Origin: Antedon bifida
Lineage: Eukaryota; Echinodermata; Crinoidea; Comatulida; Antedonidae
Assembly: GCA_963402885.1 (NCBI GenBank)
Contig: OY727095.1
Location: 10,607,001-10,671,000 of the forward strand
Length of the DNA stretch: 64,000 nt
Direction: 5' to 3'
A program made the translations under genes and the position numbers. A model generated the notes under the pieces. The model made no database searches, was not told where the DNA came from, and saw nothing but the letters and a program-made list of their open reading frames with translations. Within the stretch, counting starts at the first letter, position 1, and every line of letters begins with the position of its first letter. This document shows, piece after piece, positions 27,173 to 40,380 of this stretch.

Positions 27173-27956
27173 GTAAAGACGTTTTATAATGAAGTCTACA
27201 AGCTTTAACTAACATTGTACACAGTAGAGCCCTTATTTAGGGGACACGAGACCGAACAACAAATATGTCCACTGAATTGATACACGAGAAGGTGTCCTAT
27301 TAATTGGGCGTCACAGATGTCGAAAAGAAAAAAAAAATTGCTTTTTAGAATACGGTAAAACCCTTCCCTTTGAAAGATAATTTAACGTACTAAATGTATA
27401 TTTCACCTTTATGGGTCATCCTGCTATCTTGTTTCGTACGAAATAAAACAAAGAAATTGGTATTGACAATATTCATTGAAATTTATCCCAAAAAAATAGG
27501 TCTAATCAATTGCAAGGTCATAACTTCAAGTTTAATTCTAAACCAAACATCATACGTAATAGTTAATGTTATGAACGTCGCGCGCCGTCCTGTAAAACAT
27601 TCCGCCGTTTATTATAAACGGTATGTCTCTAAAACCAGCATGGTGTACAGTTGTAGGCCACTATGATATGTACTATCGCAGGAGAACACTGAAGTTGCGT
27701 GCGTTCTGTTCGCATTAATCCTTTAGCGAAATAATCAAATTCATGACGTAGAACAACAAGCACTGGAAGAACGAGCAGGTGTATCTCACATTTCGTTTTG
27801 TGTTATCCACAATTATAACAAAGACGTAATTATTAATATTTTATTGGATAATAATTGTGATATCTATGTACAGAGTTGTGACATTTTAGGACCATTTTTT
27901 GGACAACGGCAATGCATCCAGGTTCAAATGTATTATAATCATCACAATTTAGTCTA

Positions 27957-28079
27957 AAGCTCTGTCTACACTATCAAACTAGTTTGACAAAAAAGTGTGA
28001 TGTACCCAAAAATGGTAGTGATGTGCTTAAATATGGTAGTTATATGACATCATCATATCCGTATATGGGCACAGAGCTT
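27957..28079. mobile_element. MITE family A, copy 3 (internally deleted)
   Basis: The left half is intact (TA-AAGCTCTGTCTACACTATCAAACTAG, then the 'atggtagt' core and 'gtatatgggcac'). After 28071 it jumps directly to CAGAGCTTT, so most of the right inverted arm is missing while the extreme right end is kept. Confidence 0.8.
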
Positions 28080-28596
28080 TGCGACAAGAACGACGATTCA
28101 CAGAATAATTTAAAAAGTGGATACTTTATGGGACAATCTTTAATAGCAACAATGCCTATACGGCCACCTGTGTGGATATAACGATCATCTTGAAGGATGA
28201 CATTTAAAGGGACAATCATGATTCAAAATCAATTTTATTATGGAAGTGCGGTCGAGTTTGTATTGTGTTTGTGACGTGTTTGTCCAGAGTCCGCTAACCC
28301 TAGTCACAGAACTGAAGAACATTTTTTTTCATCACTATGATTAGCCTAATAACTGAAATATCATCGGCAGCACGAGAGCAACTGCCACCACCACGACGTC
28401 TTCATCTTCATCACAGACATTATCTTCACTATCAGTAACACCAACTGGAGTACTGTACAGTTATCAATGCTGTACAGTTATCACTACAGTACAGTTATCA
28501 CTACCAATTACTATCATCAGACCAAAGAGATTGTTTAAAAAATGAAACATACCGAAAGACCAAAGAGGTAAATATAGACGGATTTTTAAAACTCAC

Positions 28597-29006
28597 CTGT
28601 GTATTCGGCACTTCATGGGGTACATAACTCCGTAGTATCGATCAGCAGCCATTGACACCAGGGTGAGAATACTTGACGCCAATGTAACGCGTAGAACATA
28701 TTGGTACGCCTTACATATGTACTTGTGCATCGGGTGACTTAATAACAGCATTATATGACTTGGCACAACCAAAACGAGGAACACCAAGTCCGCGATAGAC
28801 AGGTTCACTAAATATAGATTTGTAACAGTTTTCATTGCACCGTTCCTTAAAACAACATACAAAACTAACATATTTCCTGGTATACCAAAGACTATTAACA
28901 TCACCTCGAAGAAGACCAGAACGTATGGTGGCGGTTCTTCTTCTATTTCCATTGAAGTGAAGTTAAAATCTAAGTCGAAACTACTAATATCCTCCGTTTC
29001 TGCCAT
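28597..29006 (-). CDS. Class A peptide-type GPCR, exon 1 (N-terminus to ICL2)
   Basis: The start ATG (29004-29006 on minus) has G at -3 and +4. The first ~27 residues are acidic with one N-glycosylation site (NFT) and no signal peptide, as usual in class A receptors. TM1 carries GIPGNMLVLYVV (the conserved Asn), TM2 reads NLSIADLVFLVLVVP (conserved Asp), the Cys before TM3 is in KYICKAYQY, and TM3 ends with ADRYYGV (DRY box). The exon stops within intracellular loop 2 (MKCRIHR), split in phase 2 at AG|GTGAGT. Joined to 9311-10031 it gives 376 residues with all seven membrane segments. The loop-2 'HRT' after the split resembles kisspeptin-type receptors, but family assignment needs a tree. Confidence 0.9.
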
Positions 29007-31264
29007 GACGTCGATTGCGTAAACTCAACGTATATTACGTTGTCAATGGTGGAATATGATCTCTGTTTTGTTTTTATGTTGTAAATAGTACGTATAATAT
29101 GCTAATGCAATTGTGGATAGGTCGCACTTGTTCGTATCTGAGGATCTTCCGCGATTGCCACTAGAAGCCAATACTTTCAGGGTTAGGCATCATAGTATAG
29201 TCGGACTAGAAAAACATGAACACGTCGATGAGAAGTTGATGTAAATTACTGATTCAAACACTTCATTACTCCACAGCAAGCGAATTCTGACGTTCGATTG
29301 TCACTAGATCTGGGAAGACATAAAGTACGGTAAAGTATTAGAAATCTCAAAATCCGTCTAGGCCTTATTAATTATGGTGAAGTAAGTAACAGTACTGTGT
29401 ATTATCAAGCAATTATTCTACCTGTTCTTATCACCACGTTTTAATGATATAGTATGTATAACCTCAATATACAATACGGTACGCTTTAATATCACTTTTT
29501 GTTTACTAAAATGTAAACGATTGGTCGATTCCCTCGAGATGCAGCGATTGCGTTTATACACTCATTCACTCACAGTTCAATACGACTAATTTACTGTAAA
29601 TGAATTGCCATTCAAATATAAATCTAAAATATATGCTTTTAAAAATGTCCCCTTATGCGCAAGCGCAAACTAGATGGGTAGAATTGAAGTAGAGAAGACG
29701 TGATGGCAAAAACTCGTAGGAAAAATGTTTATGAATTATTATTATTATTGTAGTTATCCAATGTTTACTATTTTTAACCCGTATTTATTCATTTCTTTTA
29801 TTACAGATAGGCCCTACGATACATTTTATACACGGTTGTTTTTGTTCGCCACTGGTTAGAAATAGGCTTATTTTGGGTAAATAAATGAAAGAAAAATGAT
29901 GTATGTGAAGTGAATGGTACTACACAATAATCTATAACCTTTGTTAGATTTTTTGTTATTTTCATTTTTTAGTCCACCAGTCTTCAGTTGTCAACAAGGT
30001 GATTGCAGCTCAAGTATTATACATATGAAACGCCATTTGTGCTCAAATCTTTTTACCAATATTAAATCGAATCGCCGTCCATAACCTATGACTATAGCCT
30101 TATATTCTATATGTCCTCTCTGGACCTTCCGCGCCTCATACTTCACACTCTAAACACAAAAGCAGTTAGAGCAGCAATTTGCAAGTATTATCTTTCAATC
30201 TATTCCTATTATGTAAGAAAAAATAAAAATAATATTTTTCAACTCCCACACATTGCATCTTATTGTTGTTTTCAATTTTCTTTTAAATTAAAAGATTAAT
30301 TCTCGTTTCAATTATGGTTTAATATTTAAAAATATCAATTCCGTGGAAATGACGCAAATCAACGAATAATAAAATGCACTATATACGGATTACACGTGCA
30401 TTATTGTAATGTATCACCTCATATTGGTTATATACTATATTAAATTGTTTAAAATTTGAAATAATATCTATTTTGTATATAGTTAATATCTCTATTTCAT
30501 TGTTAAGCGCTTATTATCCACTATTCGCAATAAAGACAAATTTTTCAGATGTTCTGCTGTGGCAGCCAACACATAGGCTTGTAAAATGTTATTGATTGAT
30601 TCTAATTTATAATGTTTAAACCCATGGTAAATTTAAACGATCGAGTAGAAAGCATATTGGCTTTAAAAACACAAAAATCATTTTTAGTGAGTTACGGTTC
30701 ATATAAAATTTAAAACTTTAAAAAATTCAAAGGCAGGCCTATAATAATAATAATATAAATACATACTCATATTCATGTTATACAGTAACATATACTGACA
30801 TAGAAAAAACAAATCTAATGCACATAGACTTGTATATCAATGACTGACGATAGTCAGTTAGGACGTATCTAGTGACAACTAGAGAATCGGGTACTGTAAC
30901 AAATTTTTTAATTATTTTATTTAAAAAAAATATTTCTAATTGTTTATATTTATTCAATATTCTGTGGACGAGCGGGGTTTCAAAATTTCTTCCGACATTT
31001 ATTAAACATTTAGATTAAAAATAACAGTAGAGCCTAAACGAAATTCTGAATGACGTTATTGAGTCTAGTACCGATAAAACTAATCCGATAATATATATAT
31101 AAATACCCTTTCAACCAGCATCACTTGAATAGTTTAACAATCGTGTTATTAAAGGATGCATTCACGTCAGTTTCAAGGAGGTGCTAATAGAGATGTGTAC
31201 AACATGTAGACGTTATTCCTCCATTTTGTCTGTTGAGAGATATTCATTCATTATCACCATCCTT

Positions 31265-31565
31265 AAGGCCAATTTACACAGACGAGCCGTAACGGTTAAG
31301 CGGTAATTAATTGTAAGCGGAAAACCGCATTTACACAGCGCGCGGAATTCGCGAGCGGAGTGGTGGAAAGTAGGTGCTAACTTGTAGGCCTCGAGGCTAC
31401 TGCATGTTACAGTCACTGCTGGAGTGGTAGGGACTGACTGGCCAGAATCCACGATTACCTCGCGGTATTTTCATAAAATCGAATCTGTTTCTATCCTGCT
31501 CCGCTTTCTGTGTAAATGACATAGATTCTATTTCTATCTACCGCTCGTCTGCTTAAATTGGCCTT
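31265..31565. mobile_element. 301-bp inverted-repeat element, AAGGCCAATTTA ends
   Basis: Left AAGGCCAATTTACACAGACG and right (plus strand) CGTCTGCTTAAATTGGCCTT are inverted repeats with two mismatches, followed inward by the shared GAGC(C/G)G / CCGCTC. The flanks are TTA-rich. The interior is GC-rich (cacagcgcgcggaattcgcgagcgg), and a 79-codon frame on minus inside it is not convincing. Non-autonomous DNA transposon. Confidence 0.75.
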
Positions 31566-32116
31566 TAAAGGGTAGCTCCGGGTTTAACATGATTATTGTT
31601 TATATTAGCAAAAACATTGATAATAACCCTAACTTACTTTTCGATAGTCTGGGTTCCAGACGGAGTTTTGACTTAATATTAGTAAAAAGATAAATATTTT
31701 GGCACATATGGCGTTTCATACGTATACTACTTGAAAAGCCTCGAAATAACTACAGACTTGGGGCATGGAGGAAATATATATATAAGCCCTCTTTAAAATT
31801 GGAGCTTCATCGTAATGTTCTAGTCTAAGATAAATTTTGGTGAATTTCCTAACATTATTTTATAATTCTTTTTTCCATTGTTTTCTTTTATTTTTCTTCT
31901 TTCTCATCCAAGAAAATAATCAGTATACATTTAAATCCATAGGAGAACGTGAGAAGGAACATCCAGAGGGGCATATAAGCACTTGCACAACAAAGTAAAT
32001 AAAAATAAAAAATACAACTAAACTAAAAAACAGTTCCAAAATGGAAGTGTAATCTTACTTAGGTACTTTGTCCTGCAATTTAGCAATACAATATTGTTAT
32101 TATATCATATATAATT

Positions 32117-32244
32117 AACCTCTGTCTACGTTATGTAACAAACAAATGTGATGTGTCCATATAAGGACATGATGATGTCATATCACTACCATATTTGGGC
32201 ACATCACACTTTTTTGTCACATAAAGATAGTGTAGACAGAGCTT
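32117..32244. mobile_element. MITE family A, copy 4
   Basis: It begins cctctgtctac and ends GTGTAGACAGAGCTT-TA, with the 'gatgtgtccatataaggacatgatgatgtcat...atatttgggcacatcacac' core. It lies upstream of the GPCR gene. Confidence 0.85.
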
Positions 32245-35200
32245 TAGTTACAGATCAGCAAATTACATTTTCTTGAACTATATCCGAACTCTAGTAAATC
32301 GGTTGAAGAACTGTAGGGAGTGTGTAAGTATATTACAAGAGTCTTAATTCTAAGACTGCATTACAGTTATCCTACTACAAGACAAAGCATTTTTTCAACC
32401 TGAATTTATGCTTTTTTAAACAAGATAATGACATACAAATAATGGAATTATTTAGGAAAATGATGTAATAACTGTACTGTATCTCCACATGGTATTTTTT
32501 CCTATATTAGGCAAATTCCATAATTAAGTGTCACGTGTATGACCAATGTTGGACCAGTGGTTAGTTTCAAGTTAGGTTAGGCCTATGGTACAAGGTATTG
32601 CCTTTTTTTTTGTGGAAAACCGAACCACCCTTGTACAAATCCTGGTTACGGGCTTGGCGTCACATTTGACTTGTGCCGCTGTATCACGGAATTTATAATG
32701 TAGGGCAGAATGTAAATAAAGTAACTATATATAACTATGTGGAGCGAAGAAATTTCAAAATAAAGAAGATTTTAATAAAACGACAGCTCAACAGAATTAT
32801 GAGTTGATGTTAGTTGGACGTTTATATGAATAAAAATATAACACAGTTTTTAGATTGATGGCTGAAAACACACAGGTGGAAATAGCTTTTACGATTTAAA
32901 TGTGAAATTTATTGCGGAATTTATAAAATAAATGTGGCATGACACAAAACAACATGAAACATATTCTAATAACTCTTCTTTCTAAATGACTGACTTTAAT
33001 TGCTCTTTGGATAGTACTGATGTCTGACTTCCGATTTTACTTACAATAACATTGTTACAAAGCTGACTTAACTGCTAATCGCTCTAATCCATATGCAGAT
33101 TTTAAAATCACCCTCCTAGATAACTATAAACGTGATTTATGACTGTGATGAAAGTCATTTTTTGTAAGATGCTTAGTTCGAACTTCATGATAATCAGATG
33201 ACTTCACGCAAAACATAGACGTAAATAGAAAAGCAGACGGTAGACCTACATTTAAAAACATCGGTTCTTCTATTCTGTTTGATAGCCTACAAGCATTTAG
33301 GCGATGCCCATAATATCTCTATTACTATCTTTATATGATAACTTTCGATTGTATAAAACATTGATATACCGGTACGGTACGATAATGACTGATCGTTTGG
33401 CTACTCCATAAGTTCGGCTACTCGATGATTAGTCTGTCTACTCGATAAGTTCGGCTACACGTTCGGACACCTATCTTCAAAATGAATTACCGAATATTGT
33501 AAACTGGAATTGAAGTAGATTGGCAAAAACTGTGTTCATTTCCAAGAAACAAAGATTATCAAAACAAATGTTATACCATGTAAGAAGAACTTCGTGAATA
33601 TACATACAAATTAATTAGACCCTAAATCTACAAATTACCAAAAAATCTCTTTTTAGTCATTATGTTTATTTATTTTTTTGCGTTTAATATTACATGTAAT
33701 GTCACATAATAGTTACTATTAACTTTGACCAAAAATTGGATCGAAAATAAAATATTTACCTGAAAAAAAGTATGTTTTTTGTGTTTTTATGTTTGGGGGC
33801 AATACATCTTGCAAGCAAAATGACTTACCATAAACATGACCAGTACAGACCTACATTTTGATACATAAAGCGTTAGTTTTTCACTTAGGCCTAGGCACTT
33901 CTATAACTATCTTTAAGCAAAAAGCATGTGATTGGTTTATGACATTTTAGTTAGATATAGCAAGTTAAAACTGATGGCGCTTTCTTAACTTCTGAAGATG
34001 TCGAATCGATTTTCCCATTTCACCATAAATTAGGCATATTTATCATCTTCGATTTTTTTGTATTTTGTTTATATAGTCCTATCTCAAAAACAAGTTCGTG
34101 AGATATTATCTAGGCCTATTATACTTTATACAACTACCGTAAAATCCGGTAAATGTAATTAGTTGAAGCATATAGCTATTTTACATTCGGTACCGTATAA
34201 TTATAATAGAAAAAATAAACCAAAATTGTAATCTTGATTTTTTATTTAGAAAGACTTAATTACGCATTTTGCAATGTTATTTTTTCTCTAAACTTAAGTG
34301 AATACATTGTTACGTAACATGTCTTACACATCCTGTTACAAACACTTAGACATCCACTTAAGTGCGCAAACCATTCACCGTATTTGCGTATTAAATCAGG
34401 GCCCTTGTTAGTTGGGTTGATCTAAAACATGCAACGTCAAGTAGCTAATTAAAATGAATCTTACCTTTCCTACCGCACGCATCTAAATTTAGTCCATAGT
34501 TTGTTCTTTAAATTATTTACTTTGATAGAAGTAATCACGTCTGTTCATAAAACAGTGACTTCATAATAGAGCATCCGAAAATCGATTATACGAAGCTTTT
34601 CTATCGAGTTTATTTTTCAATGTAAAAATCCTGCACCATACGTTGATTTCCGTTCACACTTGTCAACAAAAATCTTCCGTTATTGATCTCGATATAAACG
34701 TGTATTTGTTATGTTGCGCCGTGGCATCTTCGGTCTTTCAATGGCATCTGTTCTCTCCACATGGGAGTCGGTCATTAAAAGCTAAAATATAGGAGGCGTG
34801 TTATGTTATGGTATGCTGCACTTGCTTTATTGGTTTACTTATTAAGTATCACTGATTGGTTTAATGATTGTGCCGATAAGGGGCGCTAACACGGATTTTT
34901 GCGCTTCGATCAAGTCTGTCCAGCAAAAAAAAAAAAAAAACACACACAGACAACCCATACCACAGATAAATATGGTTGCTTTTGTTTATCACCTAAAAAA
35001 ATTAAATTGTTACGATTTATCTCTTCTCTCGTTCCATTCCGTCCGCTCTCTCACATTTTGTTAATACAGCATTACTATGTTAGTTTAGCATTGGCCTACA
35101 TATCGAAAGGAGAAAAAAGGGTTATGCCTATAAATGATATATTAAAAGACCTATCATCGGGTAATCAATCTAGTTTATGATGGCAATGACAGTCTTAAAT

Positions 35201-36418
35201 CTGAACATGCTATCGGTTTATGATTGTAAATTGTACATACTGTAACAGTTGTCAATTAGATGTGCAATACTAACGACATTGGAATACAGGAAAGTGGAGG
35301 CATACAGAAAACCCCTCCAATTTGAAACTAACGGCAAATTAATCAAACATAAAAAAGCAATTACATTAACATAAGAGAGATATTGTGTATTTTTTTTCCG
35401 GGAAAGAAGCCCAGGCGAAGAACACAACGTTCGGTGACGAGGCTGTAAATACTAATTAAAATAGGACTAATATTTAGGACAATAATTATATGGACGCGAA
35501 TACTGTAATAGTAATAATACATTAATTTGGAGATATCGTAGCGCATAAGAGCAAATTATATCATTACTTCTTTCTCACACGGAAAAGCATCCCAGTTAAA
35601 TGTATCCTATCGTTTTCAAAACAATTACTCACCGTGGGTAATTATAGCAAGTAACATATAAGAGGAAATTTGAATGTCAATGAATAAGGTGTTACACAGA
35701 AATAATTATTCTTCCCTCGCTGTGTAAATTTTTGATTAACAGCATTTTGATAAGGTCAAAGCTGAGTGCAAAGTGTTTCTTCCGCGCAGATCCATCTCAT
35801 ATCACACGGTGGCAGCGTGAATTAACCTTGTTATTTTCAATAGATGTATCTTAGTATTGCACCAAGGTAATGGTTAACCATCATCAAACTGTTTTCAGCA
35901 ACATTATCACAATATTTCACTTGCTAGTACCATGCATTGACTATTATAATTTCCGACTGCAGTCCGTTAATTTACAAGAAAACGTTATTAACCCATCCAT
36001 ATACCGATTGAAGTTGTCTGGAGCAGGTCATTGTAACCATTGATATTTTTTTATCCAAACTTTTTGAAACACGCATATCATACCATGATGTGTGCCAGAT
36101 TCACAATCAGTGCTTATTTTTTTTCCACGCAAAGCGACATCACGATTGAATGCAAAATGTCCATCGTATCGCGCAATAAAGGCAAATTTTTGGGTAAAGA
36201 AAAATGTATGTACATTTCTAACAATGTGGGAAAGCTAGGGTACACTAATATATATTAGTAATTGTTTGAAAATATATTCTATAAAATTGTTTTTTTTTCA
36301 TGAAAAATATGGCTTACGCACGTGCATTTTTGGGTTGGGACTTGGGAATCCCTTGGGTAACTTAAACAACGGCCGGCATGCTTTTTCGACTGTAAGTGTC
36401 CATGATCCGGATACTGTA

Positions 36419-37035
36419 CCTGTCTCTGGACAACTACCACCCGGACAACTGTCTCTGTGGACAACTACCACCCGGACAACTGTCTCTGTGGACAACTACC
36501 ACCCGGACAACTGTCTCTGTTGACAACTACCACCCGGACAACTGTCTCTGTGGACAACTACCACCCGGACAACTGTCTCTGTTGACAACTACCACCAGGA
36601 CAACTGTTTCTGTGGACAACTACCACCCGGACAACTGTCTCTGTGGACAACTACCACCCGGACAACTGTCTCTGTTGACAACTACCACCCGGACAACTGT
36701 CTCTGTGGACAACTACCACCCGGGCAACTGTTTCTGTGGACAACTACCACCCGGACAACTGTCTCTGTGGACAACTACCACCCGGACAACTGTCTCTGTG
36801 GACAACTACCACCCGGGCAACTGTTTCTGTGGACAACTACCACCCGGACAACTGTCTCTGTGGACAACTACCACCCGGACAACTGTCTCTGTGGACAACT
36901 ACCACCAGGACAACTGTCTCTGTGGACAACTACCACCCGGACAACTGTCTCTCTGTAGACAACTAACACCCGGATAACTATCTCTGTAGACAACTACCAC
37001 CCGGACAACTGTCACTGTAGACAACTACCACCCGG
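36419..37035 (+). repeat. 31-bp minisatellite, about 20 copies
   Basis: The unit is CTGTCTCTGTGGACAACTAC + CACCCGGACAA. Variants carry gttgac for gtggac, gtttctg for gtctctg, and accagg or cccggg at the end. Copies are very similar, implying recent expansion. The 31-bp period shifts frame each copy, and no frame of the unit contains a stop, so all three plus-strand frames stay open across the array. The resulting ORF (193 codons) repeats every 31 residues and is not taken as a gene. Confidence 0.95.
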
Positions 37036-38182
37036 GCACTAGGGCAACACTCCTGGGTCCGCCCCTGTTATGAACACAAGGTTCCTTCATGGCCTCTGAC
37101 AGTAGCACATATTATTAGCATTACAAATAAATCAGTCACAAAACAGGCTAATTTAAGTTTTTATTTTATTATAAAATTGTATAGCAATCAACATAAGCAC
37201 ACTTTTAAAATACAACATATATATTTATAAAAGGAAAGAAAAGCAGTAATGGAGAAGGCACTATGGCTGATTTACAACCGAATACATTTAACCATTTATG
37301 GTTAGTGATCCTTTTCGTATACACCACTGAATTCCTAAGTGTGACCAGCAATCGTCAGCTGTTGCTACAAATAGGCGTTTAATGTTATTTAACTTTATGT
37401 CATAAAAATATTAATAATTCAGAAAATAAAATATACGCCCGATATGATTTAATAGAACAGTTTGCTACTAAGCCATAACAATATTTCTAAATGAAATGTC
37501 CCTTAAATTGGGGTGTCCCCTGAATAGAGGTGTCCCAAAAGAGAATTTCTATAGTGTAATACGGTAAACAACATGTTTTACGGTTCAGAGAGTCAACATG
37601 TGAAAACCAGATGTTCATTTCAACAGAGCGCAATCATACAGTCTTCTCTCATTCAGTTCAATTTTTTCTAATTACCTTTTTTAGTTAATAACAAACTAAT
37701 CAGGGTTTATTCATTCATATTTTGTGACTCTATGACAGATGAGATCCTTTAGTTTACTCTCCATGTAACCTACGGCGCCAATCGCGTCTCTGGTCTGGAA
37801 CCCCTTTCTTAAAAGTGTCAATGTCTACTTTAGCGGGATCACATTTTATGACTATTATTACACTCGTAACATTATTATGTTCTTCAGAAAAAGCAGCTAC
37901 GAGAGACATGGTTTTTTACGATAATAATACGTTTCGTTAATAGTCGAAATAATTAAACATACATCATAATGTGTACAGTATAACAGGAAAATTCTAAGAT
38001 AAAGTGTCACAAACAGTGTATCATATGTGACGACTGTACCATAAAACATAAAGCCTGTGATAATGGACATATACTATTAATGCCATATGTAGTGTACAGT
38101 GCAATGAATACTGAAACTGTTCACAGTCAAATTAGGGAATATATGATGTTAAATGTGAAAAGATACGTGACCACAAAAAGAG

Positions 38183-38631
38183 ACCGTATTATTCGAATAA
38201 ACGCCACACTTTGAATAAACGCCTCCAGAAGAACATCATTTTGAATAAACAGCCCCAACTCCCTCAATTAAACGCCCCGGGGCCTTATATTGATTTCTCC
38301 GAATAAACGCACCGCCACATGCATTATATACACAATATTGTATTATAACACACTTCTATAATTCATTATTTGACATGACTTACAATTTACCAAGCATTTT
38401 GATACAATTTTTACTGTATTTTATCTCGATATTGTGTTGAAATTTTTCATATCTATGGGCTATTTTATTTGATGTTACCATATTACCCCCTCCCCAACCA
38501 AAAAAAAAACATGCTCCCCCTCCCCAACCAAAAAAAAACACGCCCCCCCCCCCCCAAAAAAAAATCCACCTTTAAAAGCACTCCTGAACAATAACAAACT
38601 CCCCGGAGCGTTTATTTGAATAAATATGGTA
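38183..38631. mobile_element. Inverted-repeat element with GAATAAACGCC repeats
   Basis: The left end ACCGTATTATTCGAATAAAC + GCC and right end GGAGCGTTTATTTGAATAAA + TATGGT are inverted repeats. Inside the left part the word 'gaataaacgcc' or 'ttaaacgccc' recurs four to five times. The right part has C/A homopolymer blocks (38486-38566, 'ccccctccccaaccaaaaaaaa' style). Non-autonomous element with internal subrepeats. Confidence 0.65.
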
Positions 38632-39144
38632 ACTATCTTTCTAACTAAAACATAAAATCTACCATACATAACTAAAGAGGTGTTGTGTCATACAATCAGT
38701 TCAACAACTTTTATATAAACAAGCTTATGGATATATATATCCTGATTATATTATTTATGGACAGCTACTATTGAAGCACTACAATTTAAAAACATGAATT
38801 CTACAGGACTCGACTATATTGTTGTTGAAATGTTTTAATATTTTCGAATGTGATTTAGCTATGATGTGTCGAGTTTGATTAATGGTGTAGTAGGCCTAAA
38901 TGAAAATTAACGAATACTGAAAAACATATTTCTAGAGTGGTTTACAGTATTCTAATGTTAAATTGCACATTACGCTGAAGATGTAGCTTATAATGTTTTA
39001 CAGAGGTAAATCTTTAATTGCTTCACACAGAACCATTAAACCGCAATGGTTTGTCTGAAAAACTGAACAACACAAAAATAGATGAAAATGTTACAACTAT
39101 TGCGAAATAGAAATGTGTCCGCGGGAGCCAAGTAACTGTATCAG

Positions 39145-39170
39145 GTGCAACTCGAACCCACAACCTCAGT
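39145..39170 (-). repeat. tRNA-like B-box on minus strand
   Basis: On minus, GGGTTCGAGTTGC is B-box-like, preceded by tgaggttgt. No cloverleaf can be completed. Probably a SINE relic. Confidence 0.3.
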
Positions 39171-40231
39171 TCATATATCCAGATCAACAAGAATAAAAAA
39201 CCATGAAATGTTTATTACATTGATAATCAATTATGCAGATTATTTCTTCTTCCATTTAGGAGCAAACTTCATAGTTGCAATTTTTGAATTGTTTTGTTTT
39301 GTTTTTGCATACATCGTGCGGTGCATACAAAGTTAAATAATTACCACAGTATTGTAACTATTTAGTGTGTTCTGGTTCTAAAACCTGTAATGTAAAATAA
39401 GAATATACAGTTACCAGTAGAACCAAGCCACGGCACCATTGGCACCTAATAAAGTGTCCGCTGATTACAGTAGAATTGTTGCAAAGCAGTAGCTCTACTG
39501 TACAGTGTTAGTTATGCAAGCATCCTCCGTTTAGAAATGACATTGTTGTTATTTGTTGACAACTGGCTTCCAATGTACATTTCACAATCGATATGATCTG
39601 TAATCACATCACAGTATTGGATTTAATCAAATCGCTACTAATGACATTTCCATCTTTGTTTGAACGCTTTAGAATACGATTTAGAATACGATTTTTATTC
39701 TTCAAAAACGAGAAAAACAAAAAGCGTTCAACAAGTCGAATCGATATGATCTGTAGTGTAATCGCATGACTGTATTGGATTGAATCAAATCGCTAGTGAC
39801 ATTTCAATCTTTGTTCAATATAACGCTTCTGAATACGATTTTTATTCTTCAAAAATGAGAAAAACAATAATCTACCCATAAATAGCTAAGTCGAAGTAGT
39901 TTTAAGTACAGTACTATTGATTAAAAAAAAGACTCCTTTTAGTTGCATGATAGTTGGTACCAGAAGGAAACCGGACAATTGTTTTCCTTGCTATTCATCG
40001 GAGAATTTTTTTGCTGCACAAAAGTTTCGAAAATACTGATATCCGTGTTTCATAAAATCGTCCATTTTTACTCACTGCCATTCAAAATGTTGGAAATTGA
40101 TTTGCTCTTTTGCCGGAAAACCTTTTTTAAATGAGAAATATCTTTTGAAAACATACAATAAATCATTTGAGGCTATAATCAATCCCTAGGTATGGTATCT
40201 AGTTATCTAGATATATCTATTTTTTTCTTAT

Positions 40232-40380
40232 CTAACATGTTCTGAAATTTGTTCTGGCTGTTTTACTTTATCATTTTGTTTTAGCTTTTTGCTTTTTTTT
40301 TTGTATCTTCATTGAGATCCAACCAGTGATACCAACAGCATTGTCAGTAAGTAAGTAATTTGCCTTGGGATTTATTTTTT
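40232..40380 (+). repeat. Second copy of the 1800-2005 dispersed repeat, truncated
   Basis: It shares 'ctggctgttttactttatc', 'tttttttttgtatct', 'cattgagatcca', 'acagcattgtca' and 'taatttgcct' in order with 1905-2005, but lacks the hammerhead-like part. It overlaps the likely 3' end of the minus-strand gene at 40689-51759. Confidence 0.8.
40371..40376 (-). terminator. Candidate polyadenylation signal of the 40689-51759 gene
   Basis: AATAAA on minus, about 315 bases after the TGA at 40689. It falls in a repeat, so its use is uncertain. Confidence 0.3.

Larger units (their letters stand above)
10032..28596 (-). other. 18.6 kb intron of the GPCR gene
   Basis: The intron is bounded by GTGAGT (donor, 28591-28596 on minus) and a cttttcag acceptor (10032-10033). 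No exon in phase with both ends is evident, and direct joining of the flanks restores a continuous receptor. The intron holds the repeats listed below, a polypurine tract, two minisatellites and a duplicated coding-like fragment near 20745-21060. Otherwise it is AT-rich sequence in which I see nothing. Confidence 0.85.

Noticed and set aside
31213..31452. 79-codon minus frame
   Set aside because: Lies mostly within an inverted-repeat transposable element; no homology recognised.
36396..36977. 193-codon plus-strand open frame and two shorter companions
   Set aside because: Entirely produced by the 31-bp minisatellite, open in all three frames; no start context, splice sites or domain.
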